From Mycobacterium sp. IS-3022 (GTDB lineage Bacteria > Actinomycetota > Actinomycetes > Mycobacteriales > Mycobacteriaceae): 52,742 nucleotides of DNA. The notes beneath the pieces were generated by a model. The model was not told where the DNA came from. It made no database searches and was given only the letters and a program-made list of their open reading frames with translations. The stretch lies in NCBI RefSeq assembly GCF_001500065.1, contig NZ_LQIN01000019.1:1-52742 (forward strand), written 5' to 3'. Below, piece by piece: positions 31,475 through 38,729 of the stretch. Within the stretch, counting starts at the first letter, position 1. Each line of letters starts with the position of its first letter. The position numbers and the translations under genes were made by a program.

Positions 31475-32527
31475 TTGCCGCCGTTCATAAACGCCTCGAA
31501 TCAGCTGGTTCGCGGGATCGTGGTGTCGCTGGCAATTGTCGTGGTCATCGGCGTGGTCGGTGGCTGTTCGTCCGAGACCGCGGAGGTGGCACCGCCGACC
31601 ATCGCGCCCGCGTCGGCCGCTGAGTCGCCACCGGTCACCGGCCGACCGGACGGCGTGGTGCGGCCGCTGGCGGGCCGCGCGCAGGCGGCGATCGTCGACA
31701 CGGCGAGCGGCTCGTTGGCGGTGCTGGCTTCGGGCCCGGCCGGCCAGTCGCAGGTCACCGTGTTCTCGAGGGCGGGCGACGTCGTCGCGACGGTGCCGCT
31801 GCCCGCCGGCGCGACCGCGTTGACCGGCGACGGCGAGGGGCACGCCTACGCCGCGACCCGCGGCGGCTATCACCGGATCGATCTCTCGACGGGTACGGCC
31901 ACCAGGTTCGACGTCGGAGGAGAGACCGACACCGAGTTCACCGCGATCGCCCGACGCGCGGACAGGCGGCTGGTTCTCGGTAGCTCGGACGGTGCGGTGT
32001 ACACGCTGGGCTCGGACGGGTCGGTGGCAGCACAGCTGAAGATCTTCGCTCGCGTCGATGACCTTGTCACGCAAGGTAATACGGCCGTCGTACTGGATCG
32101 CGGGCAGACTTCGGTGACGGCGTTGTCCGAAAGCGGCACCGAGCAGGAGCAGGCACTGCGGGCCGGTGAGGGCGCGACGACAATGGTCGCCGACCCCGCC
32201 GGGCGCGTGCTGGTCGCCGACACGCGCGGCGACGGACTGCTGGCCTTCGGCACGAACCCGCTGATCCTTCGGCAGCGCTATCCGGTGCCCGAGGCCCCAT
32301 ACGGCCTGGCCGGGTCCTCGACGCTGGCCTGGGTGTCGCAGACGGCGGCGAATACGGTCGTTGGCTACGATCTGGCCACCGGGATCCCCGTCGAGAAGGT
32401 GCGATATCGAACCGTGCAGCAACCGAACTCCCTGGCTTATGACGAATCCTCTGGCACGCTGTACGTCGTGTCCGGAGTGGGAGCGGGTGTGCAGGTGATC
32501 ACCGACGCCGCGGGTGGGCGCCCGTGA
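31475..32527 (+). CDS. lppL: Lipoprotein LppL with beta-propeller repeats
   Basis: This is a 350-aa exported lipoprotein. From the TTG at 31475 the signal segment (NQLVRGIVVSLAIVVVIG) ends in the lipobox VGGC with Cys near position 31. The mature part has repeated strands of a YVTN/quinoprotein-like beta-propeller (for example GSLAVLASGPAGQSQVTVFS and GRVLVADTRGDGLLAF). The position before pyrD fits lppL. No good ribosome binding site is visible, so the exact start is uncertain; the frame is open to 31226. Its TGA overlaps the DUF5703 start (GTGA). Confidence 0.85.
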   Translation: MPPFINASNQLVRGIVVSLAIVVVIGVVGGCSSETAEVAPPTIAPASAAESPPVTGRPDGVVRPLAGRAQAAIVDTASGSLAVLASGPAGQSQVTVFSRAGDVVATVPLPAGATALTGDGEGHAYAATRGGYHRIDLSTGTATRFDVGGETDTEFTAIARRADRRLVLGSSDGAVYTLGSDGSVAAQLKIFARVDDLVTQGNTAVVLDRGQTSVTALSESGTEQEQALRAGEGATTMVADPAGRVLVADTRGDGLLAFGTNPLILRQRYPVPEAPYGLAGSSTLAWVSQTAANTVVGYDLATGIPVEKVRYRTVQQPNSLAYDESSGTLYVVSGVGAGVQVITDAAGGRP

Positions 32528-32781
32528 GTGCCATTCACCGCGGCCGCCTGCCTGCAGGCTGGGATCAGGACCTCTCCGACGATTACGAATGGATTCCGCT
32601 GCGGCTGCCGCCCGATGTGACCCGCGTCAGCGCGTCGACCCGATTGTCCATCGAGGCCGAATACCGGGGGTGGGAACTCACCCGCGTCCGGCTGTACACC
32701 GACGGCTCGCGGCGGGTGTTACTTCGGCGCAGGAAGACCGCGGCCGACCGGGTAGGCGTTCCCGAGCAGCCCGCGCTGTGA
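32524..32781 (+). CDS. DUF5703 family protein
   Basis: This 85-aa protein begins [20 protein letters not shown] and continues [20 protein letters not shown], a pattern typical of the actinobacterial DUF5703 family. A basic strand ([20 protein letters not shown]) closes the domain. GTG 32524 overlaps the lppL stop by 4 bp, and pyrD starts 5 bp after its stop, so lppL-DUF5703-pyrD is one transcript. Function is unknown. Confidence 0.85.
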   Translation: MSAIHRGRLPAGWDQDLSDDYEWIPLRLPPDVTRVSASTRLSIEAEYRGWELTRVRLYTDGSRRVLLRRRKTAADRVGVPEQPAL

Positions 32782-32785
32782 CTCG

Positions 32786-33847
32786 ATGATGTACGGCGCG
32801 CTGCGGCGGGCGTTGTTTCTGGTTGCGCCCGAACGGATTCACACCTGGGTGTTCGCCCTCTTGCGCGCCGCCACCTACCTGCCGTGGCCGCGACGCGCGT
32901 TGAAACGCTGGTTGGGACCGCGGGATCCGGTGCTGGCTTCCACCGTGTTCGGGGTCAGGTTTCCCGGGCCGCTCGGCCTGGCCGCCGGGTTCGACAAGAA
33001 CGGCAGCGGCCTCGACACGTGGGGGGCGCTCGGCTTCGGATATGCCGAGATCGGAACCGTGACTGCGCAGGCGCAGCCCGGCAATGCCAAACCGCGGATG
33101 TTCCGGCTGCCGCAGGACCGCGCGCTGCTGAACCGGATGGGTTTCAACAACCACGGCGCCGGCGAACTTGCCGTGCGGTTGGCTCGGCATGTTTCCGACG
33201 TACCGATCGGCGTGAACATCGGCAAGACCAAGGTCACCCCGCCGGAGCAGGCCGTGCAGGACTACGCCACGTCCGCTCGGCTGCTCGGCCCGCTCGCGTC
33301 GTTCATGGTGGTCAACGTCAGCTCGCCGAACACCCCCGGATTGCGCGATCTGCAGGCCGTGGAGTCGTTGCGGCCGATCCTGACGGCCGTGCTGGCGGAG
33401 ACGTCGACACCGGTCCTGGTGAAGATCGCGCCGGATCTGTCCGACCAGGATGTCGACGAGATCGCCGATCTGGCAATCGAACTCGGCCTGGCCGGCATCG
33501 TCGCCACCAACACCACGGTGTCGCGCGACGGGCTGGCCACTCCCGGCGTCGACGAACTCGGTCCCGGCGGCATCTCCGGACCTCCGGTCGCGCAACGCTC
33601 GACGGAGGTGCTGCGCAGGCTCTACGGGCGCGTCGGTGACCGCCTGGTGCTGATCAGCGTCGGCGGCATCGAAACCGCCGACGACGCCTGGGACCGCATC
33701 ACCTCCGGCGCCTCGCTGCTGCAGGGCTACACGGGCTTCGTATACGGCGGCGGGCTGTGGGCCAAGCGCATTCACGACGGCATCGCCCGCCGCCTACACG
33801 AGGGCGGCTTCGGGTCACTGGCCGATGCGGTGGGGTCTGCGGTCTAA
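32786..33847 (+). CDS. pyrD: Dihydroorotate dehydrogenase (quinone) PyrD
   Basis: This 353-aa class 2, membrane-associated enzyme oxidises dihydroorotate to orotate with FMN and quinone in pyrimidine synthesis. The N-terminal helices ([20 protein letters not shown]) bind the membrane. The FMN domain has [32 protein letters not shown] with the catalytic Ser, VLVKIAPDL and GLVATNTT-like IVATNTT. The C-terminal phosphate site includes LISVGGI and GYTGFVYGG. The stop at 33845-33847 overlaps the opposing small gene's stop. Confidence 0.97.
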   Translation: MMYGALRRALFLVAPERIHTWVFALLRAATYLPWPRRALKRWLGPRDPVLASTVFGVRFPGPLGLAAGFDKNGSGLDTWGALGFGYAEIGTVTAQAQPGNAKPRMFRLPQDRALLNRMGFNNHGAGELAVRLARHVSDVPIGVNIGKTKVTPPEQAVQDYATSARLLGPLASFMVVNVSSPNTPGLRDLQAVESLRPILTAVLAETSTPVLVKIAPDLSDQDVDEIADLAIELGLAGIVATNTTVSRDGLATPGVDELGPGGISGPPVAQRSTEVLRRLYGRVGDRLVLISVGGIETADDAWDRITSGASLLQGYTGFVYGGGLWAKRIHDGIARRLHEGGFGSLADAVGSAV

Positions 33848-33972
33848 CCGGCGCGCTTGCGCTTGCGGATGAACTCACCCGCTTCGGCTTCGCGCTGACG
33901 CTTCTCAGCGCGCCGCTCCTTCAGCGACCGTTCGGCCTTCTTCAGGTTCTTGCCCGGTTTCTTGTCAGCCAT
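33844..33972 (-). CDS. Small basic 42-aa protein
   Basis: A 42-aa Lys/Arg-rich helix begins [20 protein letters not shown] and ends in a basic KRKR tail. About half the residues are charged. A strong AAGGAG ribosome binding site sits 5 bp before the ATG at 33972, and the stop overlaps the pyrD stop (CTAA at 33844-33847). It is below the size most gene finders report. The composition suggests nucleic acid or ribosome binding. I have no family for it; the ribosome binding site and bias make it likely real. Confidence 0.7.
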   Translation of the reverse strand: MADKKPGKNLKKAERSLKERRAEKRQREAEAGEFIRKRKRAG

Positions 33973-34087
33973 TGTCGCTCCTTAAGCAGAAGTGGCAATC
34001 ACTCAACCGCGACCATACGTCAGTTCCCGGGAAAAGCCAGTCATGCAGGTAATCGAAGCGCGCAGAGCGGATTTCGCTACTTCTGCG

Positions 34088-34618
34088 CTACTTCTGTTCG
34101 TAAGTGCCGTGGATCAGCGCCCGCGCGATCGCGTGTTGGAAAAGGTTGAAACCGAGATACGCCGGCGTCGCATCCTCGGGCAGATCGAGCTTTTCGACGT
34201 CGACGGCATGTACGGCGACAAAGTAGCGGTGCGCACCATGCCCCGGCGGCGGGGCGGCGCCGATGAAGCGCTTGAGCCCGGCGTCGTTGCGCAGCGTGAG
34301 CGCGTCGCCGGGCAACCCGCTGCCGTCGCCGACGCCCGCGGGCAGTTCGGTCACGGTGGCGGGCAGGTTCGCCACCGCCCAGTGCCAGAAGCCGGAGGCG
34401 GTCGGGGCGTCGGGGTCGTACACGGTGACGGCGAAGCTGCGGGTCTGCTCGGGGAAGCCTGACCACGTCAGGTGCGGCGAGACGTCGCTGCCGCCGGCGC
34501 CCATGATGCCGCTGACCTGGTCGTTGCCCCACGCCTGGCCGTCGGTGAACGTGTCCGACGACACCGTGAACGAGGGCAGCTTCGGGAGGAAGTCATACGG
34601 GTTGTAGTCAAATGCCAT
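34088..34618 (-). CDS. YbhB/YbcL-type PEBP family protein (TB18.6-like)
   Basis: This 176-aa protein matches the phosphatidylethanolamine-binding protein family. The ligand pocket motif is [24 protein letters not shown] (DPDAP and HW). The second block is [20 protein letters not shown]. The length equals the M. tuberculosis TB18.6 protein (Rv2140c). It may scavenge or signal with small ligands; the role is unproven. It sits 17 bp after the M20 peptidase, so they form an operon. Two 11-bp repeats cover its stop codon. Confidence 0.92.
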   Translation of the reverse strand: MAFDYNPYDFLPKLPSFTVSSDTFTDGQAWGNDQVSGIMGAGGSDVSPHLTWSGFPEQTRSFAVTVYDPDAPTASGFWHWAVANLPATVTELPAGVGDGSGLPGDALTLRNDAGLKRFIGAAPPPGHGAHRYFVAVHAVDVEKLDLPEDATPAYLGFNLFQHAIARALIHGTYEQK

Positions 34619-34635
34619 GACTCGTCCTTTCTGGG

Positions 34636-35970
34636 TCAGCAGTGCAACAGGAAGTGTTCGAGGACCTGGGTACCGAACTTCAACGCGTCAACGGGTACCC
34701 GTTCGTCGACGCCGTGGAACAACGCGGTGAAGTCCAAGTCCGGCGGCAGTTGCAGCGGCGCGAACCCAAAGCAACGGATTCCCAACTGCGCGAACGCTTT
34801 TGCGTCCGTGCCACCGGAGAGCATGTACGGCACGATGCGGGCCTCGGGATCCACCGACAGGATCGCGCCGTTCATCGCGTCGACCAGGTCGCCGTCGAAA
34901 GTGGTCTCATAGGACGGCAGCTCGGTGATCCATTCGCGGGTGACGTGGGGCCCGATCAGCTCGTCGACCTCCCGCTCGAAGGCGGCCTGGCGGCCCGGCA
35001 GGATGCGGCAGTCCACCACCGCTTCCGCGGACGCCGGGATGACGTTGGCTTTGTATCCGGCCTTGAGCATCGTCGGGTTGGCGGTGTCGCGCAATGTGGC
35101 GCCTACGACGCGGGCGATCGGGCCCAGCTTGGCGATCGCGCCGGGCAGATCCGGGGAGTCGATGTCGAACGAGTACCCGGTCTCCTCGGTGACGGCCTGC
35201 AGGAACTGGCCGACGGCGTCGGTCATCACCAGGGGGAACTCGTGGCGGCCCAGCTTGGCGACGGCCTCCGCGACCGCGGTGACGGAGTTGCTGTCGTGGA
35301 TCATCGAGCCGTGCCCCGCGTGGCTGCGCGCGGTCAATTTCATCCACATCATCGACTTCTCGGCCGTCTCGACCAGGTAGAGGCGCCGCTCACCGCCGTC
35401 TTTGCGCGGCACGGTCAACGAGAAGCCGCCGACCTCGCCGACCGCCTCGGTGACGCCTTCGAAGAGATCGGGCCGGTTGTTGACCAGCCAGTGCGAACCG
35501 AACTTGCCCCCGGCCTCCTCGTCGGACAAAAAGGCGAAGATCAGGTCGCGTGGCGGGGTGATTCCGGAGCGCTTGAAGTGCCGTGCGATCGCGATCAGCA
35601 TGCCGCACATGTCCTTCATGTCGACGGCGCCGCGGCCCCATACGTAACCGTCGGTGACCGCGCCGGAGAACGGGTGCACACTCCAGTCGGACGCCTCGGC
35701 GGGCACCACGTCGAGGTGCCCGTGCAGCAACAACGCGCCGCGCGAACGGTCGGCGCCCTCCAGCCGGGCGAACAGGTTGCCGCGGCCCGGAGCTCCCGCC
35801 TCGACGTACTCGGTCGTGTACCCGACTTCCTCAAGTTGCTCGGCGACCCAGCGCGCGCATTCTGCCTCGCCCTTCGTGGTGGCGGGGTCGCCGGTGTTGG
35901 ACGTGTCGAACCGGATCAACGTGCTGACGAGGTCGACGACCTCAGCCTCGGCATTGACAGGACCAGTCAC
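34636..35970 (-). CDS. M20 family metallopeptidase/deacylase
   Basis: This 444-aa zinc hydrolase has the M20 pattern: [17 protein letters not shown] (first zinc His and Asp), [17 protein letters not shown] (bridging Asp), [14 protein letters not shown] (catalytic Glu), and a lid domain with [14 protein letters not shown] (about 220-330). The terminal [21 protein letters not shown] provides the last zinc ligand region. It resembles the Rv2141c family, possibly a dipeptidase or acyl-amino-acid deacylase. The GTG at 35970 starts it; it is upstream of the PEBP gene on the same strand. Confidence 0.93.
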   Translation of the reverse strand: MTGPVNAEAEVVDLVSTLIRFDTSNTGDPATTKGEAECARWVAEQLEEVGYTTEYVEAGAPGRGNLFARLEGADRSRGALLLHGHLDVVPAEASDWSVHPFSGAVTDGYVWGRGAVDMKDMCGMLIAIARHFKRSGITPPRDLIFAFLSDEEAGGKFGSHWLVNNRPDLFEGVTEAVGEVGGFSLTVPRKDGGERRLYLVETAEKSMMWMKLTARSHAGHGSMIHDSNSVTAVAEAVAKLGRHEFPLVMTDAVGQFLQAVTEETGYSFDIDSPDLPGAIAKLGPIARVVGATLRDTANPTMLKAGYKANVIPASAEAVVDCRILPGRQAAFEREVDELIGPHVTREWITELPSYETTFDGDLVDAMNGAILSVDPEARIVPYMLSGGTDAKAFAQLGIRCFGFAPLQLPPDLDFTALFHGVDERVPVDALKFGTQVLEHFLLHC

Positions 35971-36079
35971 AGTGCTAATGGGTAGTGCTCCTCTCGTCCG
36001 CCACCATTCGTACCATTGACGTGCCTGCTGGGTTTGGGTCCGGCCTCGGTGATCCGATAGCCTTAGCTGCCCACAACAG

Positions 36080-36165
36080 GTCCGAGTGGCGGAATGGCAG
36101 ACGCGCTAGCTTGAGGTGCTAGTGCCCTATTAACGGGCGTGGGGGTTCAAGTCCCCCCTCGGACA
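36080..36165 (+). tRNA. tRNA-Leu(GAG)
   Basis: An 86-nt type II tRNA. Acceptor arms GTCCGAG (36080-36086) and CTCGGAC (36158-36164) pair perfectly, with discriminator A at 36165. The anticodon stem CTAGC/GCTAG encloses loop TTGAGGT, giving anticodon GAG (36113-36115), which reads CTC. A long variable arm (TGCCC/GGGC pairing) identifies a Leu tRNA, and the T arm GGGGG/CCCCC encloses TTCAAGT. The CCA end is not encoded (ACCG follows). Confidence 0.96.
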
Positions 36166-36338
36166 CCGCTGTGATCTCGAGTTCGGCGCGAGGGCTTCCG
36201 TCCTCCGCGCCGGCGCCGTCTTACTATGGCCGACCCGGAGCCATCCCGCCCGGCCCCAGATGCCAAGCGGATTATGAACCGTCCAATCTAGAGATTGTTG
36301 ACGACTTCCCCAGTCATTTCGGCGGCTCGCCGACGTTA

Positions 36339-36388
36339 TTGCACTTCCTTTTAGACCACTGGTCTAAACTGTAGACCAGTGGTCTAAA
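36339..36388 (+). promoter_or_regulatory. Twin TetR-type operators with overlapping promoter
   Basis: Site 1, TTTAGACCACTGGTCTAAA (36350-36368), is a perfect palindrome with 9-bp arms. Site 2, TAGACCAGTGGTCTA (36372-36386), is perfect with 7-bp arms. Their centres (36359 and 36379) are 20 bp apart, nearly two helical turns. A -35-like TTGCAC (36339-36344) precedes site 1. The TAGACC/GGTCTA half-sites resemble operators of some TetR-family repressors. The TetR gene at 36883-37593 is the likely ligand, so the operon is probably autoregulated. An AGGAGG (36423-36428) follows before the ATG. Confidence 0.7.
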
Positions 36389-36391
36389 GGT

Positions 36392-36407
36392 GGGCGGATA
36401 ACCGCCC
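36392..36407 (+). promoter_or_regulatory. Leader hairpin before the membrane protein gene
   Basis: GGGCGG-ATAA-CCGCCC forms a perfect 6-bp GC stem with a 4-nt loop in the leader, between the twin operators and the AGGAGG ribosome binding site. It may stabilise or attenuate the transcript. The 184 bp between tRNA-Leu and the -35 element hold no gene I can support. Confidence 0.4.
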
Positions 36408-36435
36408 GCCGCCGTGTCAATCAGGAGGCGTACCC

Positions 36436-36870
36436 ATGCATACACCCGCCAACACGATCGATCGCTCCCAGCGGACCCGCTCATTCGCACGCGTGCTCGG
36501 ACCGTTCATCGCCGTGGTAACCGCGATCGTCGCGATCAGGGCAGGAAGTATCGGGAATCAGCTGTCCAGTTTCTCGGCGGACCCCATGTGGCCGTGGACG
36601 CTGGGCGCGCTCTTGTTTGGCGGTGGCCTCTTCATCATTGCGTTCCACCAGTATTGGCGCGGGCTCGCCGCAGTGATAATCTCGCTGTTCGGCTGGTTCC
36701 TATTGATACGGGGACTCATCCTTCTCGCGGTCCCACAGCTAATCGTCGACGGAGCCGAAACCGCCACCGAAACGAACTCTGCCATCGGCGTTGTCCGGAT
36801 CGGTTTCGGGCTGCTCGCACTGTGTGGTCTTTATCTCGCATACGTGGGATGGCTGAAGAAGTCCGACTGA
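36436..36870 (+). CDS. Small four-helix membrane protein next to TetR
   Basis: This 144-aa protein has four hydrophobic segments (about 14-34, 46-64, 74-98 and 118-138). I do not recognise a family. It starts MHTPANTIDRSQRTRSFARV with a very strong AGGAGG ribosome binding site, and TetR starts 12 bp after its stop. The pair is behind the twin operators. TetR-controlled membrane proteins are often efflux components, but this one is too small for MFS and lacks the SMR signature. Confidence 0.8.
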   Translation: MHTPANTIDRSQRTRSFARVLGPFIAVVTAIVAIRAGSIGNQLSSFSADPMWPWTLGALLFGGGLFIIAFHQYWRGLAAVIISLFGWFLLIRGLILLAVPQLIVDGAETATETNSAIGVVRIGFGLLALCGLYLAYVGWLKKSD

Positions 36871-36882
36871 TTCAATAAATCC

Positions 36883-37593
36883 ATGCCGCGAGTGGTGAAG
36901 CAGAAGGATGTCCGGCGGGCCGAGGTGCTCGATCAGGCACTCGCGCTCTTTCTCGAACGCGGTTATGAGAATGTCAGTCTCAACGATCTTCTGGCAGCAT
37001 CGGGTACGTCGAAAGGTGCCTTCTACCACTACTTCCCGTCCAAGGAGGCACTGGTTACCGCGCTAGCTCAACGCAGCGCCGCACAAGCCTTCGAAACGTT
37101 GCGACCGGTATTTACGAAGACCGGAACGAATGCACTGGAACGTCTCAATGCCGGCCTTGCCGCTAGTTATCAGGTCAAGATGGCCATGGGGGCCCCGGAA
37201 CAGATCGCGGCGATGAAATCACTGCTGGACCCGCAGAACCAAGCCTTGTTCGGGAGAATCATCACCATCTGGGAGGACATGTTCCGGCCCGTTCTCACCG
37301 AAGTGATCACTCAGGGCGTAGATGAGGGTGTTTTCGACACCTTTGACCCCGAGGGAGTAGGTGACATCATTCAGGGTTTCGCGGCCAGTATGCAATCGAT
37401 GTTGGTTCGGGTGCTTAATGCGCCCGACGCGAAAGCGCGACGTAAGTCCATCGATGACTCCGCGAAACGCCTTAAGCTCTACGGCATCGCGACGGACCGG
37501 ATCCTCGGATTGCCCGACGGGTCAACCGTAGTGCTCGATCGCAGTCAGATAGAGGCGATGGTCGCACACCTCAAGCCACGACGTCCCGGTTAG
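36883..37593 (+). CDS. TetR-family transcriptional regulator
   Basis: This 236-aa repressor has an N-terminal TetR helix-turn-helix: AEVLDQALALFLERGYENVS then LNDLLAASGTSKGAFYHYFP with the family YHYF signature. A ligand domain of about 180 residues follows. It probably binds the twin palindromes 0.5 kb upstream. The base composition is a little lower in GC than neighbouring backbone genes, in keeping with an accessory patch. The ligand is unknown. Confidence 0.92.
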   Translation: MPRVVKQKDVRRAEVLDQALALFLERGYENVSLNDLLAASGTSKGAFYHYFPSKEALVTALAQRSAAQAFETLRPVFTKTGTNALERLNAGLAASYQVKMAMGAPEQIAAMKSLLDPQNQALFGRIITIWEDMFRPVLTEVITQGVDEGVFDTFDPEGVGDIIQGFAASMQSMLVRVLNAPDAKARRKSIDDSAKRLKLYGIATDRILGLPDGSTVVLDRSQIEAMVAHLKPRRPG

Positions 37594-37599
37594 GTCGGC

Positions 37600-37616
37600 C
37601 AGCGAAAGCCTCGCTG
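37600..37616. terminator. Weak convergent stem-loop
   Basis: CAGCGA-AAGCC-TCGCTG forms a 6-bp stem with a 5-nt loop in the 28-bp gap between the convergent TetR and nitroreductase-fold genes. It is a plausible but weak bidirectional terminator without a U-tract. Confidence 0.35.
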
Positions 37617-37621
37617 TCGCT

Positions 37622-38104
37622 TCACGACCGGGGAACAAAGCGGATAAAGGGAATCTGCTCTCCCACCGCCCGGAAATCCGCCTCCGACCCGTCGACGGAG
37701 AAGCCGAGAACGCGGGGCAGCATGAATTGGGCTGCAATGCGATGGCGGACAGCGTAATTCGTGAATATGTCGGCGCCGTCCTCGATAGTCAACGGAACTG
37801 CGGTCGCCCGGATCTTGCGGTTGCGGACCTGAATGACAACTTCAGGTGTACGTAATACGTTGCGGTACCACGCCGCATCGCTTCCCCAACCTGAGGCGAC
37901 AACATAGCTGTCGTCTGTCCGGTCGTGCTCGATGATCTCGAGTACGGCACGTCGCGGCCGTCCGGAGACGCGCCCAGTATGGGTGAGTAACAGCAGACGC
38001 CCACCGAAGATCCATCCCAGGCCAAATCGGTAAAAGCAAATTGGGAGTCGAAACAGTTTGCGACTCAATCCGTGTGGCAACGATGGCTTCCTGAGCACTC
38101 TCAT
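37622..38104 (-). CDS. F420-type nitroreductase/quinone reductase family protein (DUF385)
   Basis: This 160-aa protein has the split beta-barrel of the mycobacterial deazaflavin-dependent nitroreductase (Ddn) family. The core is LLLLTHTGRVSGRPRRAVLEIIEHD, then DSYVVASGWGSDAAWYRNVLRTPEVVIQVRNRKIRATAVPL split by the usual Trp-Tyr-Asn segment. The enzymes use reduced F420 or bind other cofactors to reduce quinones. AAGGAGGT at 38115-38122 is 10 bp from the ATG 38104. It diverges from the MarR gene across a long palindrome, so MarR probably controls it. Confidence 0.88.
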   Translation of the reverse strand: MRVLRKPSLPHGLSRKLFRLPICFYRFGLGWIFGGRLLLLTHTGRVSGRPRRAVLEIIEHDRTDDSYVVASGWGSDAAWYRNVLRTPEVVIQVRNRKIRATAVPLTIEDGADIFTNYAVRHRIAAQFMLPRVLGFSVDGSEADFRAVGEQIPFIRFVPRS

Positions 38105-38157
38105 GCCGGCTATAGACCTCCTTCACCGAGACCGGAATCAGGACGTCGCCGATAGTA

Positions 38158-38182
38158 GCACTATGCAAGAATTGCATAGTGC
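38158..38182. promoter_or_regulatory. 25-bp palindromic operator between F420-type reductase and MarR
   Basis: Left arm GCACTATGCAA (38158-38168) and right arm TTGCATAGTGC (38172-38182) are perfectly complementary around the 3-bp centre GAA. The site lies 54 bp from the reductase start and 29 bp before the MarR start. Its size and location fit a MarR-dimer operator. It also covers an in-frame ATG (38163), which makes the later ATG at 38211 the more likely MarR start. Confidence 0.7.
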
Positions 38183-38210
38183 ACGAATCTGGCTGCCTTG
38201 GGACGGCTCG

Positions 38211-38729
38211 ATGACCGCCCGTGACGAACAAGAACTCAACGACTCGGTGGATGAAATCACCGATGCCCTGCTCACGGCTTCGCGGTTGCTGTTGGGCATC
38301 TCAGCGCGCTCCATCGCCGACGTTGACGAGTCGATCACGATCACCCAGTTCCGGACGCTGGTGCTGCTGTCCTCGCGCGGGCCGATGAACCTCGCGACAC
38401 TTGCAGGTCACCTCGATGTTCAACCATCGAGCACCGGGCGGATGGTGGATCGGCTGGTCGCCACGGGCTTGATCGACCGCCGACCTCACCCCGCCTCACG
38501 ACGGGAGATCGTGGTCTCCCTGACGAATCGAGGGCGGAACCTCGTCCGCCGCGTCACCATCCGCAGGCGCGGACACATTGCCCGAATCGTGCAGGACATG
38601 CCCGTGGCGCAGCGGCGTGGCCTCGTACGCGCATTGGCGGCTTTCGCCGCGTCGGGGGGCGGGGAACCGGCCGCTGTCGATGCCCTCGACAGCCCGCCGC
38701 TGAGCGATCAGTACACGTCGCGGACGTAG
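38211..38729 (+). CDS. MarR-family transcriptional regulator
   Basis: This 172-aa protein has the MarR winged helix: ITITQFRTLVLLSSRGPMNL, ATLAGHLDVQPSSTGRMVDR, LVATGLIDRRPHPASRREIV and the wing VSLTNRGRNLVRR. The regulator probably binds the 25-bp palindrome just upstream and represses itself and the divergent reductase. The 3' end overlaps the nitrate reductase gene by 22 bp on the opposite strand. Its effector is unknown. Confidence 0.92.
   Translation: MTARDEQELNDSVDEITDALLTASRLLLGISARSIADVDESITITQFRTLVLLSSRGPMNLATLAGHLDVQPSSTGRMVDRLVATGLIDRRPHPASRREIVVSLTNRGRNLVRRVTIRRRGHIARIVQDMPVAQRRGLVRALAAFAASGGGEPAAVDALDSPPLSDQYTSRT

Noticed and set aside
36171..36374. 67-codon frame after tRNA-Leu
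   Set aside because: It has no ribosome binding site, its product has no pattern, and it ends inside the twin operators.
38163..38210. Earlier MarR start at ATG 38163
   Set aside because: The ATG is inside the 25-bp palindrome, and the extra 16 residues do not look like MarR. ATG 38211 gives a family-like N-terminus.
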